42,106 nucleotides of DNA from Lautropia sp. (GCA_030523825.1 JAUNHU010000013.1:1-42106); one strand, 5' to 3'; shown: positions 32,989 through 42,106, counted from the stretch's first letter. Numbers and translations are program-made. The notes: generated by a model from the sequence alone, not told the origin.

Positions 32989-33545
32989 GATGCGGGCCGA
33001 GGGGCTGGTACTGCGAGCAGATGTTCATGGTAAGAGAAATGGTGATGTCTGGTTCACGATGGGGGCTTCTGTCCTGGAAAGGGGACTGAAGCCGCCTTGT
33101 TGCCGGGCTTTGTTTTTGCGCAGGGAAGGTTTCTGTTCAGGACAGGAAGCGCTGAGGCATCTCCCCCGGGGGAAGGCGGCACAGCCCAGCGGCTCAACGC
33201 CGTCAAGCGCCGAATGTGCCGCTGGGCCGCGCTGCCTTCCCGTTTTCCCTTGTGGCGAGCGTCGCGCTTATCCCTTCACGACGTACTCACTTGATGTCGC
33301 CCTGATTGTGGATCGGCGTTTTTCTGACGAGAAAAATCTGCTCATCCGCCAGCCAGGGCGGCTACCCTCCTGCAAGGGATACCCTTTGCCAACCCCCAAG
33401 GGCTGGGAGGCCGTGCCCGTCGAAGGCGCATTTGGCGCTTGACGCCACTGAGCCTGCGACGGGTATGGCCTCACGGCCCTCTCGCATCGGAGACCGAAGG
33501 TCTTCAGCACCTGCAGAAGCCCTTCCAGCTGGTTCCTCTGCCTGT
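32989..33545. other. 557-base non-coding block with inverted repeats
   Basis: Between the DMT transporter start and the dnaE2 stop I find no convincing gene. Short open frames exist on both strands but have no ribosome-binding sites and look like chance or relic coding. The block contains a 23-base-arm inverted repeat (33171-33240), an AT hairpin TTTTTCT-GACG-AGAAAAA (33319-33336), and small GC hairpins around 33373 and 33426. It resembles a dispersed repeat or the relic of a mobile element more than ordinary spacer. Confidence 0.4.
33171..33240. repeat. Long imperfect inverted repeat
   Basis: The arm 33171-33193 and the reverse complement of 33218-33240 agree at 20 of 23 positions, with a 24-base loop. 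The innermost ten bases, GCCCAGCGGC / GCCGCTGGGC, are perfect. The structure is too far from either neighbouring stop to be a simple terminator. Confidence 0.8.
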
Positions 33546-36500
33546 TCAATGAAAATCCCGCGACTGCGTGACGAGTTGGCCCAGCCAGTTGCTCAGGTCG
33601 TGCAGCTGGCGGGCGATCAGGTGGCAGACGCCATCAACATGTTCCCAGCGACCATCGACGGCCAGCAGACGGCTGCCGACCAGAGCCTGCCGCTGGCGCT
33701 GCGCCAGATCCTGCCAGACCACGACGTTGATGACACCGTCCTCGTCTTCGAGCGTGACGAAGGTGGTGCCGTGCGCCGTGCCGGGCCGCTGCCGGCCGAT
33801 GACCAGACCTGCCGTGCGCACCAGGCTGCCATGAGCGCGTTTTTTCAGAACGCTTGATGACAGGCAGCGGTATTCATCCAGGCGTGTGCGCAGCAGGGCA
33901 ACCGGATGTGTCTCCAGCGTCAGTCCCTGGGTGCGATAGTCGGCCATCAGTTCCTCCACGCGGTGCGGTGCAGGCAGTGTCACCAGCTGCTCAGTGGGCG
34001 CGCCGTGCAGCAGCGGGGTGGAGGGCTGCACGCCTGCCACCTCCCAGCGTGCCGCGTTGCGGTGTTCGCTCAGGCTGCGAAGTGCACCGCCTTCAGACAG
34101 CAGGGTGGCCTCGCGCCGGTTCAGGCGGGCGCGTTCGCACAGCTCGGCCACGCTGCCAAAGGTTTTGCGTTCACGCGCCTGCACGATGCGTCGTGCGCTG
34201 TCGGGGCTGCATCCGAACAGCTGGCGAAAGCCGAGGCGCAGCGCAAGGCGTGCCGTTGTGTGTGGAGAAGCATTGGTGCCGGGCGCGTCATGGGTGTCAG
34301 TCATGGCTGACAGGGAAGTCTCGGTCGGCGTGCCAGCCGCTTCGCAGGGGGAGGAAGCTACCGGCCCTGCCGGCGATACTGTTCCAGCCGTTGCGCCGGA
34401 GGTAGGGACAGCATCGTGAGCGCCGCTCCTGTTTTGCGCGTCGGGTTGCCCGATGCTTTCCAGCGTGTTGTCCCAATGGCTGTGCAGCACGTCCACGGGC
34501 AGCACGCGCACGCCGTGTCGCCGTGCATCCTGAATCAGGGAACTGGCCGAGTAAAAGCCCATGGGCTGTGAATTGAGCAGGGCGCAGACGAAGGCTGCCG
34601 GGTAATGTTGCTTCAGCCAGCAGCTCGTCCAGGTGATGAGAGCGAAAGAGGCCGAATGGCTTTCGGGGAAACCATAGCTGGCAAAGCCTTTCAGCTGCTC
34701 GAAGATGCGTTCGGCAAATTCCCGGGTGTAGTCGCGTTCCAGCATGCCGCTGATCAGGCGCTTGCGGTGCACTTCCAGATCGCCGTGGCGTCGCCATGCA
34801 GCCATCGAGCGGCGAAGCTGGTCGGCCTCTCCGGGGGTATAGCCCGCAGCCACCACGGCGAGCTTCATCACCTGCTCCTGAAAGAGCGGCACACCCAGCG
34901 TGCGCTCGAACACCTCCTGCAGGGCAGCCGACGGATAGGTGACGGCCTCCTTGCCCTGACGGCGACGCAGGTAGGGATGCACCATCTTCCCCTGAATGGG
35001 GCCGGGCCGCACGATGGCGACCTGAATCACCAGGTCGTAGAAACTGGCGGGTTTCAGGCGCGGCAGCATCGACATCTGCGCACGCGATTCGATCTGGAAG
35101 GTGCCGATGGTGTCGGCCTGCTGGATCATGGCCCAGGTGGGGGCATCATCCTGGGGAATGGTGGCCGGTGTCAGCTCCAGGCCGTGATGCTGCTTCAGGA
35201 GGCTCAGGGCCTTGCGGATGCAGGTGAGCATGCCAAGCGCCAGACAATCCACCTTCAGCAGTCCCAGCACGTCCAGATCATCCTTGTTCCACTGGATGAT
35301 GGTGCGATCCGGCATGGCGGCATTTTCGATGGGCACGAGGCGCGACAGGGGCTCGTCGGAAATCACGAAACCGCCCACATGTTGCGACAGGTGCCGGGGA
35401 TGATCTCGCAGCGCATCGACCAGATGCAGCAGCCGCTGCATCAGTCGCGTGTCGGGGTCGAAACCGGCTTCGCGCAGCCGCTCGACAGTGTCGCCATAGA
35501 CGCTGCTGCGGCCGAAGCAGGCGCTGATGGCATTGACCTGATCCAGCGGGAAGCCCAGTGCCCGCGCCACGTCACGGGCCGCGCTGCGGCTGCGGTAGCA
35601 GATGACGTTGGCGGTGAGTGCTGCGCGGGCGCGGCCATATTTGCCGTAGATGTATTGAAAGACTTCTTCCCGGCGCTCGTGCTCGAAATCCACGTCGATG
35701 TCGGGCGGCTCGTTCCGTTCGCGGCTGATGAAGCGTTCCATCAGCAACTGCATGCGGGAGGGATCGACTTCGGTAATGCCCAGTGCAAAGCAGACGGCAG
35801 AATTGGCTGCCGAGCCACGGCCCTGGCACAGGATGTTCCGGCTGCGCGCAAAGCGCACGATGTCGTGTACCGTCAGGAAATAGGCTTCGTAGTTCAGGTC
35901 GGCAATCAGCGTCAGTTCATCGTCGATCTGCCTTGCGACTCTGGGGGGCGTGTCCTGCGGCCAGCGCCAGCGCATGCCGGCTTCCGTCAGCTGGCGCAGC
36001 CATGAGGACGGCGTTTCGCCATCGGGCACCAGTTCTGCCGGGTAACGGTAGCGGATCTGATTCAGCCGGAAATGGCAGCGTTCGGCAATGCGCACGCTCT
36101 CGGCCAGCAGACTGGCAGGATAGATGTTTGCCAGTGTCTCGCGCTGGCGCAGATGGCGTTCGCCATTCTGAAAAAGCAGCAGCCCGGCTTCAGCCACCGG
36201 CACGTTGTGGCGCAGGGCCGTCAGCACGTCCTGCAACGGGCGACGGCGACGCACGTCCATGTGCACATCGCCGGTCGCCACGGCAGGCAGTCCGGTCTGT
36301 TCTGCCAGATGCAGCAATTGCTTCAGGGTCAGGTCGTCATCGCGGTCGCGGTGCAGTTCCACTGCAAGCCAGGCGTTGCTGAAGTTTTGCCGTAGCCATT
36401 GTCCGTGTCGGATGTCTGGTGCGCGCCCCGGCAGCCAGAGGGCAAGCAGGCCGGTGTGGTGGCGCGTGTCCGGGGGCGCGGCAAATGCTGCATGGCATGT

Positions 36501-36923
36501 GTGACTTGCAGCTTCTGAAGCGCTTTCCTGTGTGCTGGGTGGCAGGTTTTCATCGGCGCGCAGCCAGCTTTCGACATCGGCCCTGCTCAGGCTGTAGCTG
36601 CCTTTGGTGGCGGCGCGTCGCCCGATGCTGATGAGCGCACACAGGCGCTCGTATCCCGTCTGGTTTTCCACCAGCAGCACGAAACGCGGCCCGTCGTCGA
36701 GTTGAAATTCACTGCCGATGATGAGTGGCACGCCTGTGGCATTCGATGCCTCGAAGGCACGCACGATGCCGGCCAGCGAGCATTCGTCGGTAATTGCCAG
36801 TGCGCTGTAGCCGCAGGCTTTGGCACGCTCAAACAATTGCCGTGCACTGGCAGCGCCGCGCAGGAAGCTGAAGTCCGAGACGCAATGCAGTTCCGCATAG
36901 GCGGGAATGTCAGAACCAGCCAT
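33546..36923 (-). CDS. dnaE2: Error-prone DNA polymerase DnaE2
   Basis: About 1125 residues from ATG 36923, which lies 14 bases inside imuB; an ATG at 36971 is also in frame. The order is: PHP domain ([15 protein letters not shown]), palm with catalytic P-D-I-D-V-D-F, fingers, a tandem HhH region and a C-terminal OB domain (V-T-L-E-D-E-D-G). DnaE2 is the C-family polymerase that, with ImuA and ImuB, carries out damage-induced mutagenic translesion synthesis. A Ser/Thr/Gly/Pro-rich stretch of about 60 residues (roughly 825-885) interrupts the protein before A-L-R-L-G-F-R-Q and is probably disordered. Last gene of the SOS cassette. Confidence 0.94.
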   Translation of the reverse strand: MAGSDIPAYAELHCVSDFSFLRGAASARQLFERAKACGYSALAITDECSLAGIVRAFEASNATGVPLIIGSEFQLDDGPRFVLLVENQTGYERLCALISIGRRAATKGSYSLSRADVESWLRADENLPPSTQESASEAASHTCHAAFAAPPDTRHHTGLLALWLPGRAPDIRHGQWLRQNFSNAWLAVELHRDRDDDLTLKQLLHLAEQTGLPAVATGDVHMDVRRRRPLQDVLTALRHNVPVAEAGLLLFQNGERHLRQRETLANIYPASLLAESVRIAERCHFRLNQIRYRYPAELVPDGETPSSWLRQLTEAGMRWRWPQDTPPRVARQIDDELTLIADLNYEAYFLTVHDIVRFARSRNILCQGRGSAANSAVCFALGITEVDPSRMQLLMERFISRERNEPPDIDVDFEHERREEVFQYIYGKYGRARAALTANVICYRSRSAARDVARALGFPLDQVNAISACFGRSSVYGDTVERLREAGFDPDTRLMQRLLHLVDALRDHPRHLSQHVGGFVISDEPLSRLVPIENAAMPDRTIIQWNKDDLDVLGLLKVDCLALGMLTCIRKALSLLKQHHGLELTPATIPQDDAPTWAMIQQADTIGTFQIESRAQMSMLPRLKPASFYDLVIQVAIVRPGPIQGKMVHPYLRRRQGKEAVTYPSAALQEVFERTLGVPLFQEQVMKLAVVAAGYTPGEADQLRRSMAAWRRHGDLEVHRKRLISGMLERDYTREFAERIFEQLKGFASYGFPESHSASFALITWTSCWLKQHYPAAFVCALLNSQPMGFYSASSLIQDARRHGVRVLPVDVLHSHWDNTLESIGQPDAQNRSGAHDAVPTSGATAGTVSPAGPVASSPCEAAGTPTETSLSAMTDTHDAPGTNASPHTTARLALRLGFRQLFGCSPDSARRIVQARERKTFGSVAELCERARLNRREATLLSEGGALRSLSEHRNAARWEVAGVQPSTPLLHGAPTEQLVTLPAPHRVEELMADYRTQGLTLETHPVALLRTRLDEYRCLSSSVLKKRAHGSLVRTAGLVIGRQRPGTAHGTTFVTLEDEDGVINVVVWQDLAQRQRQALVGSRLLAVDGRWEHVDGVCHLIARQLHDLSNWLGQLVTQSRDFH

Positions 36924-38493
36924 GCAGCATCCAGGGGCCGCGCTGACCCGGGGCACTGAAGGCCCAGGCACGCTGGCCCTTCACCGTTTCCAGCACGTAG
37001 TAATCACGGCGCAGGTCGGCCTCGTCCCACCAGCCGGATTCGAGCCGTTCGGGGCCGCAGATGATGCGTGCCACACGCTCTTGCAGCGGCTGCGGGGTGG
37101 GCAGCAGCCAGACAGGTCGCAGGGGAGCCACTCCTTTCTCGGTGGTTGTCGGAAGGGGAGGGCCTTGCCTGTGGACCGATGGGGGGGCGGATTCATCGGC
37201 GGGCAGACGCCGCCAGGCAAATTCGGGGCGATGGTCTGCCACGGTACCGATCCGGTAGAGCGCATGATCGCCGAGCCGTGCCCGCAATCGTTCACGCAAC
37301 TGGGGCCAGGGCAGGGCATGGGCCGGACGCTCGTCAAACAGTTCGTGCGCGGCTGGCACGAAGGCAGGCAGTTTTTCTGCCAGCAGCCGCAAGGCCAGCA
37401 CCGGAGCCGATGACTGCACCTGTTCCAAGCGTGTGCGTGTCAGCTCGAACAGCAGCTCCGGGTCGCGCTCGGCCGACAGCATGCCGATGTCGAGACAGGT
37501 GGTGGCCGCATTCTGCAGGCGGCCGGCCGTGTCCCGCTGGCTTTCATGCTGAAGCAGCAGTTGGAAATGCTGCACACCCCGATCCCGCTGCGCGAGAAAC
37601 GCGGCAAGATCGTTCAGCATCCTGCGCAGCGGAAAGAACAGTGCCTGATGGTTTTCCACGGCAAAGGGCAGCTCGATGTGCATCTCGAAGTGCTCGGGAG
37701 GCTGAAAGAAGCCCAGCGGTTCGGGCGCCAGTCCCCGCAGCTGATCGAGGTGCAGCAACAGGCTGTCGCCAAAGCGGCGCTGCAGGCCGTCGCGCGGCAT
37801 GGCAAACAGTTGCCGCAGCGTGCGGATACCCATCCGGTGCAGGCGTTCGCCCGCATCGTCGGGCAGGCAGGCATGGCGCACCGGAATGCGGTCGAGCACT
37901 TCGCGCAGCCTGTCGTGCATTGGGGGCAGGGATGCACCCGGCGCGGGGAAAGGCGTTGCGTGTGCCTGCGTTTGGGGTGGGGTGTTGGGCGCTTTCCGCC
38001 CGGCGCTTTCCGGCACGAGGCTGAAGCCATCCTGCCACCAGGCCAGCAGATGCGCTGCGCGGGGCGTGGGGGCCACGGCAATGCGGTGATGAAACTGCTG
38101 TGCACGCAGATCGGTGCGCAATCTGTTTTCGAGGTGAGGCCAGCCGCCCATCAGTGTCAGGCTGGCGCCCACTTCCAGCAGCAGGGCATGGGCGTAGCCG
38201 GTGTGTACCTGCGCGCTGTAGCCGTGGGCCCAGCTGGCCAGCAGCTGGTGCTGCCATTGCGCACTTTCGGCCGGGTCATGCACGACGGTGACGAAATCAT
38301 CGCTGATGGCCTGTGCCATGCTGAGCCGCTGGCCGGAGCGCAACCCCTGCTGTCGGGCTGCAGCATTGACGGCCAGCAGCTCGCGGCGCTGCGGCGGCCC
38401 GCCCAGCAGTGCTAGTGCGCGTTCGGGGTCTTCCTGTCGGCGCAGAACGCAGTCCAGCGCCAGTTGCGGAAACACGATGCAGGCCCACAGCAT
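36910..38493 (-). CDS. imuB: ImuB, Y-family polymerase-like mutagenesis protein
   Basis: 527 residues. The N-terminus ([13 protein letters not shown]) and the middle follow the Y-family polymerase fold, but the catalytic acidic residues of true Y-family enzymes are not evident, as in ImuB. A C-terminal region rich in Arg/Trp follows; an H-E-L-F-D segment in it could be a beta-clamp contact. ImuB bridges ImuA, DnaE2 and the clamp. A Pro/Ala-rich linker is visible near residues 160-200. It starts three bases after imuA and overlaps dnaE2. Confidence 0.92.
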   Translation of the reverse strand: MLWACIVFPQLALDCVLRRQEDPERALALLGGPPQRRELLAVNAAARQQGLRSGQRLSMAQAISDDFVTVVHDPAESAQWQHQLLASWAHGYSAQVHTGYAHALLLEVGASLTLMGGWPHLENRLRTDLRAQQFHHRIAVAPTPRAAHLLAWWQDGFSLVPESAGRKAPNTPPQTQAHATPFPAPGASLPPMHDRLREVLDRIPVRHACLPDDAGERLHRMGIRTLRQLFAMPRDGLQRRFGDSLLLHLDQLRGLAPEPLGFFQPPEHFEMHIELPFAVENHQALFFPLRRMLNDLAAFLAQRDRGVQHFQLLLQHESQRDTAGRLQNAATTCLDIGMLSAERDPELLFELTRTRLEQVQSSAPVLALRLLAEKLPAFVPAAHELFDERPAHALPWPQLRERLRARLGDHALYRIGTVADHRPEFAWRRLPADESAPPSVHRQGPPLPTTTEKGVAPLRPVWLLPTPQPLQERVARIICGPERLESGWWDEADLRRDYYVLETVKGQRAWAFSAPGQRGPWMLHGWF

Positions 38494-38496
38494 GAT

Positions 38497-39240
38497 TCAT
38501 CCCGTGCGTTGCCATGATGGCGGCGTGATGGCCGGGGCGTTCGATGCCGGCCGGAACGACAGGGCATGCGCGGGGATGGCTCCCCCACGGCATTTGATGA
38601 CCTGCACGGCATGCCCAGGCAGCAGCTGCATGCGCAGCGCGGCGGGGGATGTCTGTACGGCATGGCGCTGGTGACGAAGGATGAAGCCGGGCGTCTGTCC
38701 CTGGTCGGCTGCCACCTGCAGGCGGCGGAGCTGGGCGGGCGTGGCATGGTCGGGCCAGCCGAGCACGGCGGCATGGCAGGCCGCGCGAAGACATTGCTCG
38801 AAGGCCCAGAGCGCACGGGCGGTGTCGGTGCATTCGATGAGATCGAGGAAATCGAGCCGCACGCCAGCGCGTTGCCAGGCGGCTGCATGCGGAATGAAGG
38901 GCGGGGCGATGAGCGCGATGCGTTGCTGATTGCGGGTGAGGCGTGCCAGTGTCGGCATCAGCAGGTCGAGTTCGCCCAGCCCCCAGGCTGGCAGCAGGAT
39001 CTCGGTCAGGGCGGCAGGGGGCCATCCGCCCATGGGCAGCGCCGCATCGAGGCTGTGAATGCCAGTGCGAATGCCGGATGCGGGCGCATGCCGGGCATTG
39101 GCCTGCCAGACCTGTACCTGCTCGAACAGGGCATGCAGCGCGGGCGCGCCGTGTGCCCGGCCTGGCAGGACATGTGCTGTCGAGACCGTGCCTTGCACGG
39201 GCATGCCTTCCGTCGTGTTCTGGGCCTGGGCCGGTGTCAT
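38497..39240 (-). CDS. imuA: ImuA, RecA/SulA-like mutagenesis protein
   Basis: About 247 residues from ATG 39240; the frame remains open upstream with ATGs at 39339 and 39345, so the start is uncertain. The core begins with S-G-I-R-T-G-I-H-S-L-D-A-A-L-P-M-G-G-W-P, typical of ImuA and related to RecA. A segment L-I-A-P-P-F-I-P-H follows the first strands. The Walker A lysine region seen in RecA is not conserved. ImuA is required with ImuB and DnaE2 for induced mutagenesis. Co-transcribed with lexA upstream and imuB downstream. Confidence 0.85.
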   Translation of the reverse strand: MTPAQAQNTTEGMPVQGTVSTAHVLPGRAHGAPALHALFEQVQVWQANARHAPASGIRTGIHSLDAALPMGGWPPAALTEILLPAWGLGELDLLMPTLARLTRNQQRIALIAPPFIPHAAAWQRAGVRLDFLDLIECTDTARALWAFEQCLRAACHAAVLGWPDHATPAQLRRLQVAADQGQTPGFILRHQRHAVQTSPAALRMQLLPGHAVQVIKCRGGAIPAHALSFRPASNAPAITPPSWQRTG

Positions 39241-39389
39241 CGTCGTGCGCCGTGTCTTGCGGTTGTTTCGGGAAACGCTGCGTGTCTGTTTTCTCGTGAA
39301 TGTTTTCGTGCAGAGCCTGGCCCATCGGGTTGCAGGCATCTGCATGAGTCCGCCGGGAGAGGGGGCATGAGTGCCTGATGTGCGGCGTT

Positions 39390-40025
39390 TCAGGGATCGG
39401 GTGGGCGGATCAGCCCGCAATAGATGCCCTCGATGGCGAAGTCTTCGATGGGATCGGGCTCGATGGGGGCGTGGCGGACATTGCGCGGCAGCAGGCGCAG
39501 CTGGCCGTTCTGGTGATGCAGCCGCTTGATGGTGATGCCGCCGTCCACCCGTGCAATCACGATCTGACCGTGCTCGGCCTGAGGTGTGGCCTTGCCGGCC
39601 ACCAGGTCGCCATCGAGGATGCCGTCGTCGATCATGGAATCGCCCTGCACGCGCAGGAGAAAGTCCGGCTGAGGGCGAAATACCCAGCGATCCACCACCA
39701 GATGACGTTCGGGTTGCCCGCCCGCCATGATGGGCACGCCAGCGGCCACCCTCCCCATCAGGGGCAGGCGCAAGGTGTCGGCCGACAGCGCATCGTGATC
39801 GGGGGGCATGCCATCATCATGCAGCAGCCGGATGCCGCGTGCCTTGCCGGGCGACAGTGCAATGGCTCCCTTGGCGGCCAGCGCCTGCAGGTGCTTGGCG
39901 GCGCCGGTAGGACTGGCCCAGCCAAAGGCCGCCATCAGTTCGTGCAGTGTGGGCGGCACTCCCTGGCTGGCAATGTGCTGGCGCAGGAACGACAGAATCT
40001 CCTGTTGACGTGCGGTGAGCTTCAT
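39390..40025 (-). CDS. lexA: LexA-type SOS repressor of the imu cassette
   Basis: 211 residues from ATG 40025. An N-terminal winged helix (residues 1-65) is followed by an S24 peptidase domain with the Ala95-Gly96 cleavage site (V-A-A-G), Ser130 (G-D-S-M) and Lys167 (T-I-K-R). The repressor would self-cleave on RecA filaments. The recognition helix region reads F-G-W-A-S-P-T-G-A-A-K-H-L, unlike the S-x-N-A-A-E-E-H of the common LexA, so the operator should differ from the CTG-N10-CAG SOS box. Dedicated LexA copies heading imuA-imuB-dnaE2 operons are known in other proteobacteria. A second, ordinary lexA may exist elsewhere in the genome. Confidence 0.92.
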   Translation of the reverse strand: MKLTARQQEILSFLRQHIASQGVPPTLHELMAAFGWASPTGAAKHLQALAAKGAIALSPGKARGIRLLHDDGMPPDHDALSADTLRLPLMGRVAAGVPIMAGGQPERHLVVDRWVFRPQPDFLLRVQGDSMIDDGILDGDLVAGKATPQAEHGQIVIARVDGGITIKRLHHQNGQLRLLPRNVRHAPIEPDPIEDFAIEGIYCGLIRPPDP

Positions 40026-40062
40026 GGTGTAAATTATTGCACCATAATTGCCGGGCTGGCAA
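40025..40062 (-). promoter_or_regulatory. lexA promoter with internal palindrome; probably leaderless
   Basis: On the - strand TTGCCA (40062-40057) and AATAAT (40038-40033) are separated by 18 bases. Transcription would start at or within a base or two of the lexA ATG, and no ribosome-binding site precedes that ATG, so the mRNA is probably leaderless. A perfect half-site palindrome AATTAT-N6-ATAATT (40032-40049) covers the spacer and the -10, where a repressor would block RNA polymerase. GGTG and CACC repeats flanking it (40026-40043) give a second, overlapping dyad. Confidence 0.5.
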
Positions 40063-40143
40063 TGCCCGCACATCGGGTCATGTGCAATGGATCATGCGCT
40101 TGCGCTTTCTGTCATCATGGGCGGAACGAGAGGAGGTCGATTC

Positions 40144-41196
40144 ATGAACCATGATTTTTTCCAGCGCCTTGGCATCCGTTACCCGATCATCCAGGCTCCG
40201 ATGGCGGGTGTATCCACGCCTGCACTGGCGGCTGCCGTGTCCGAGGCGGGCGGGCTGGGGTCGCTGGGGCTGGGGGCCAGCACGGTCGATCAGGCCCGCA
40301 GCGCCATCGAGGCCACGCGCGCGCTCACCAGCCGGCCGTTCAACGTGAACGTGTTCTGCCATGCACCACCGCAACGCGATGCGGAGCGGGAGGCTGCGTG
40401 GATACGGCACCTGGGGCCGCTGCATGCCGAGCTGGGCATCGACGCGCCGGATTCCCTGGTGCCTTCCTATGCCAGCTATCTTGAAGACGATGACATGGCA
40501 ACGCTGTTGCTCGACCTGAAGCCGGCGGTGGTCAGCTTTCATTTCGGCATCCCGTCGCGTGAGCACATCCGGGCGCTGCAGGCGGCAGGCATCATCACCC
40601 TGGCCACAGCCACCAACCTGCAGGATGCCGAAAAAGTGGAAGCCGCGGGCATTGATGCCATTGTTGCCCAGGGTATCGAGGCGGGCGGTCATCGCGGCGA
40701 TTTCGACCCTGCCGAAGTCGACGAGGGGCTGAGCACATCGGTGTTGCTGCGCCTGCTGGTGCAGAAAACCCGGCTGCCGCTCATTGCAGCAGGCGGCATC
40801 ATGGATGGTGCAGGCATTCGCGCCGCACTCGACCAGGGCGCGGTTGCTGCCCAGCTGGGCACGGCTTTCGTGCTGGCGCCCGAATCATCGGCATCAACTG
40901 CCTATCGTCTTGCGCTCAAGAGTCCGCGTGCTGCCCGCACACGGCTCACCCGGGCCATTTCAGGGCGCAGGGCAAGGGGCATCGTCAACCGGATGATCGT
41001 GCACTGCGAAACCGATGCACCCGAGCCGCCCGATTACCCGGTGGCCTACGACGCGGCAAAGCAGATCTTCGGCGCGGCCGGCAAGCAGGGAGTCGATGAT
41101 CTCGCGGCCCATTGGGCCGGGCAGGGCGTGCCACTGGCGCGCGAGATGCCGGCAGCCGATCTGGTTGCGCTGCTGGCGAAGGAGGCCGGTTTCTGA
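40144..41196 (+). CDS. Nitronate monooxygenase-like flavoprotein
   Basis: 350 residues from ATG 40144 with GAGGAGG upstream. It is a TIM-barrel FMN enzyme of the 2-nitropropane dioxygenase/NMO family: R-Y-P-I-I-Q-A-P-M-A-G at the start, F-N-V-N-V-F-C-H at the end of strand three, and the signature Q-G-I-E-A-G-G-H-R-G with the catalytic His. The A-A-Q-L-G-T-A-F phosphate-binding part follows. It probably oxidises nitronates such as propionate 3-nitronate for detoxification; related members have other activities. Twelve bases separate it from the downstream SDR gene. Confidence 0.9.
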   Translation: MNHDFFQRLGIRYPIIQAPMAGVSTPALAAAVSEAGGLGSLGLGASTVDQARSAIEATRALTSRPFNVNVFCHAPPQRDAEREAAWIRHLGPLHAELGIDAPDSLVPSYASYLEDDDMATLLLDLKPAVVSFHFGIPSREHIRALQAAGIITLATATNLQDAEKVEAAGIDAIVAQGIEAGGHRGDFDPAEVDEGLSTSVLLRLLVQKTRLPLIAAGGIMDGAGIRAALDQGAVAAQLGTAFVLAPESSASTAYRLALKSPRAARTRLTRAISGRRARGIVNRMIVHCETDAPEPPDYPVAYDAAKQIFGAAGKQGVDDLAAHWAGQGVPLAREMPAADLVALLAKEAGF

Positions 41197-41207
41197 GCGG
41201 GGGCGTC

Positions 41208-41984
41208 ATGAATCAGCAGGAAAACCGCGGGATGCAGGCATCGGCAGGCAGCAAATCCCGCATCTTCGTGACCGGCTCGGCCAGCGGGCTGGGATATCTG
41301 ACGGCAGAAAACCTGCTGGAAGCGGGGCATTCGGTCGTTGTGCATGTGCGCTCGAAAGCGCGGGCCTCCGCTGTGCAGAAACTGGTCGATCGTGGGGCCA
41401 TCGTCACCATCGGTGATCTGGCTGACCTGACGCAGATCCGCGATCTTGCCCGTCAGGTGAATGAAATCGGCCCGATGGATGCCGTCATCCACAATGCAGG
41501 TGTCATGTCCGGCGCTTCCGTGCTGGTGGTCAATGTGGTTGCGCCCTATCTGCTCACGGCACTCATCAGGCGCCCGAAGCGACTCATCTATCTGAGCAGC
41601 AGCATGCATCTGGGCGGCGATGACAACCTCGATGGCATGGCCTGGATCGGCAAGCGGGTAACGGGCAGCTATTCCGACAGCAAGCTGTTCGTGACGGCGC
41701 TGAGCTTTGCGGTGGCCCGCCGCTGGCAGGACGTGTACAGCAATGCCGTCGATCCCGGCTGGGTTCCCACCCGCATGGGTGGCCCCAGTGCGCCCGATGA
41801 TCTGCGTCTTGGGCACAAGACACAGGAATGGCTGGCGGTCAGCAATGACCGCGACGCTCTCTCCACGGGTGGCTACTGGCATCACCAGCAGCGCCAGAAA
41901 GCGCATCCGGCAGCCAGCGACGTGACATTCCAGAACCGGTTGCTGGACGAACTGGCGCGGGCGACGGGGGCGGTGCTCGGCTGA
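41208..41984 (+). CDS. Short-chain dehydrogenase/reductase
   Basis: 258 residues from ATG 41208. T-G-S-A-S-G-L-G is the cofactor loop, H-N-A-G the second motif, the Ser lies in Y-L-S-S-S, and Y-S-D-S-K holds the Tyr/Lys pair. The protein resembles retinol-dehydrogenase-like SDRs (D-P-G-W-V-P-T after the active site). The strand between cofactor loop and N-A-G is R-S-K-A-R, consistent with NADP. It is probably co-transcribed with the nitronate monooxygenase gene. Substrate unknown. Confidence 0.85.
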   Translation: MNQQENRGMQASAGSKSRIFVTGSASGLGYLTAENLLEAGHSVVVHVRSKARASAVQKLVDRGAIVTIGDLADLTQIRDLARQVNEIGPMDAVIHNAGVMSGASVLVVNVVAPYLLTALIRRPKRLIYLSSSMHLGGDDNLDGMAWIGKRVTGSYSDSKLFVTALSFAVARRWQDVYSNAVDPGWVPTRMGGPSAPDDLRLGHKTQEWLAVSNDRDALSTGGYWHHQQRQKAHPAASDVTFQNRLLDELARATGAVLG

Positions 41985-42010
41985 TGGGGGTCGTGCCTTC
42001 TGCGAAGGCA

Positions 42011-42044
42011 CAAACAAAAACGCCCAGCCGGTGAGGGCTGGGCG
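42011..42044 (-). terminator. Rho-independent terminator of the tRNA gene
   Basis: On the - strand CGCCCAGCC and GGCTGGGCG pair perfectly (9 bp, 6-base loop) and are followed by TTTTTG. It begins 8 bases after the tRNA 3' end. Confidence 0.9.
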
Positions 42045-42052
42045 TGAGAATC

Positions 42053-42106
42053 TGGTGGCCAAGGGCGGAATCGAACCACCGACACAAGGATTTTCAGTCC
42101 TCTGCT
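42053..42106 (-). tRNA. tRNA-Phe (GAA), 5' part beyond the window
   Basis: The - strand shows the anticodon stem GAGGA/TCCTT around the loop CTGAAAA (anticodon GAA), a T arm GGTGG-TTCGATT-CCGCC, the 3' acceptor strand and an encoded CCA at 42053-42055. The 5' acceptor strand and the D arm lie outside the window. About 54 of the expected 76 bases are present. Confidence 0.93.

Noticed and set aside
32954..33442. 162-codon open frame on the + strand in the block after the DMT transporter
   Set aside because: No ribosome-binding site, no domain, overlaps the inverted repeat and partly the transporter gene.
33268..33549. 93-codon open frame on the - strand overlapping the dnaE2 stop
   Set aside because: Arg/Ser-rich translation without domain or ribosome-binding site; more likely repeat sequence read by chance, though noted as part of the repeat-like block.
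1..42106. CRISPR array, prophage or intact insertion sequence
   Set aside because: No regularly spaced direct repeats, transposase, integrase or phage structural genes were seen in any frame.

Overview
The window is high-GC DNA from a betaproteobacterium, most likely of the order Burkholderiales. The reasons are the GC-rich codon use, the Tat-dependent nos genes, the lexA-imuA-imuB-dnaE2 cassette and an aryl-polyene type locus. I cannot name the genus from sequence alone. Coding is dense and nearly every gene belongs to a recognisable functional block. There is no CRISPR array, rRNA or intact insertion sequence.

Layout. (1) 1-11240: the distal part of an aryl-polyene (APE) pigment-lipid cluster, tightly overlapped on the + strand: glycosyltransferase, lipid acyltransferase, LolA-like carrier, MMPL exporter, flavin halogenase-like enzyme, lipoprotein, ketosynthase, dehydratase, ketoreductase, second ketosynthase. 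A convergent 4'-phosphopantetheinyl transferase follows. The carrier-protein and ligase part of the cluster lies before the window. (2) 11558-14699: single genes: a small exported protein, a GNAT acetyltransferase, an alpha/beta hydrolase, and a pirin-like cupin that has lost its metal ligands. (3) 14820-23683: nitrous oxide reduction on the - strand, in the order nosZ, nosR, nosD, nosF, nosY, nosL. nosZ has its own terminator, and both nosZ and nosR are preceded by a 14-bp TTG-N8-CAA box of Crp/Fnr type. (4) 23746-25787: lipoate-protein ligase and a LysR regulator. (5) 25925-31998: a probable catabolic operon, divergent from the LysR gene: SDR dehydrogenase, split transketolase (two subunits) and a DctP-DctQ-DctM TRAP transporter, closed by a strong terminator. 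(6) 32059-33545: a DMT-family exporter and a 557-base non-coding stretch with a 23-bp-arm inverted repeat. (7) 33546-40068: an SOS mutagenesis cassette on the - strand, lexA-imuA-imuB-dnaE2; lexA appears to be leaderless, with a palindrome in its promoter. (8) 40144-42106: nitronate monooxygenase-like and SDR genes, then the 3' part of a tRNA-Phe gene with its terminator.

How the parts work together. The APE genes extend, reduce and dehydrate a polyene chain on carrier proteins, then probably attach it to a lipid and export it to the outer membrane; the phosphopantetheinyl transferase would activate the carriers. The nos genes give the last step of denitrification: NosZ is the reductase, NosDFY and NosL supply the copper-sulfur site, and NosR feeds electrons. 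The LysR-SDR-transketolase-TRAP block looks like uptake and breakdown of a small hydroxylated acid or sugar acid of unknown identity. The imu cassette provides damage-inducible translesion synthesis under its own repressor.

Most worth following up: the TRAP/split-transketolase module of unknown substrate, the halogenase-like enzyme in the APE cluster, the metal-less pirin, the paired nos promoter boxes, the C-terminal NosR extension, the leaderless lexA promoter, and the repeat-like non-coding block at 32989-33545.
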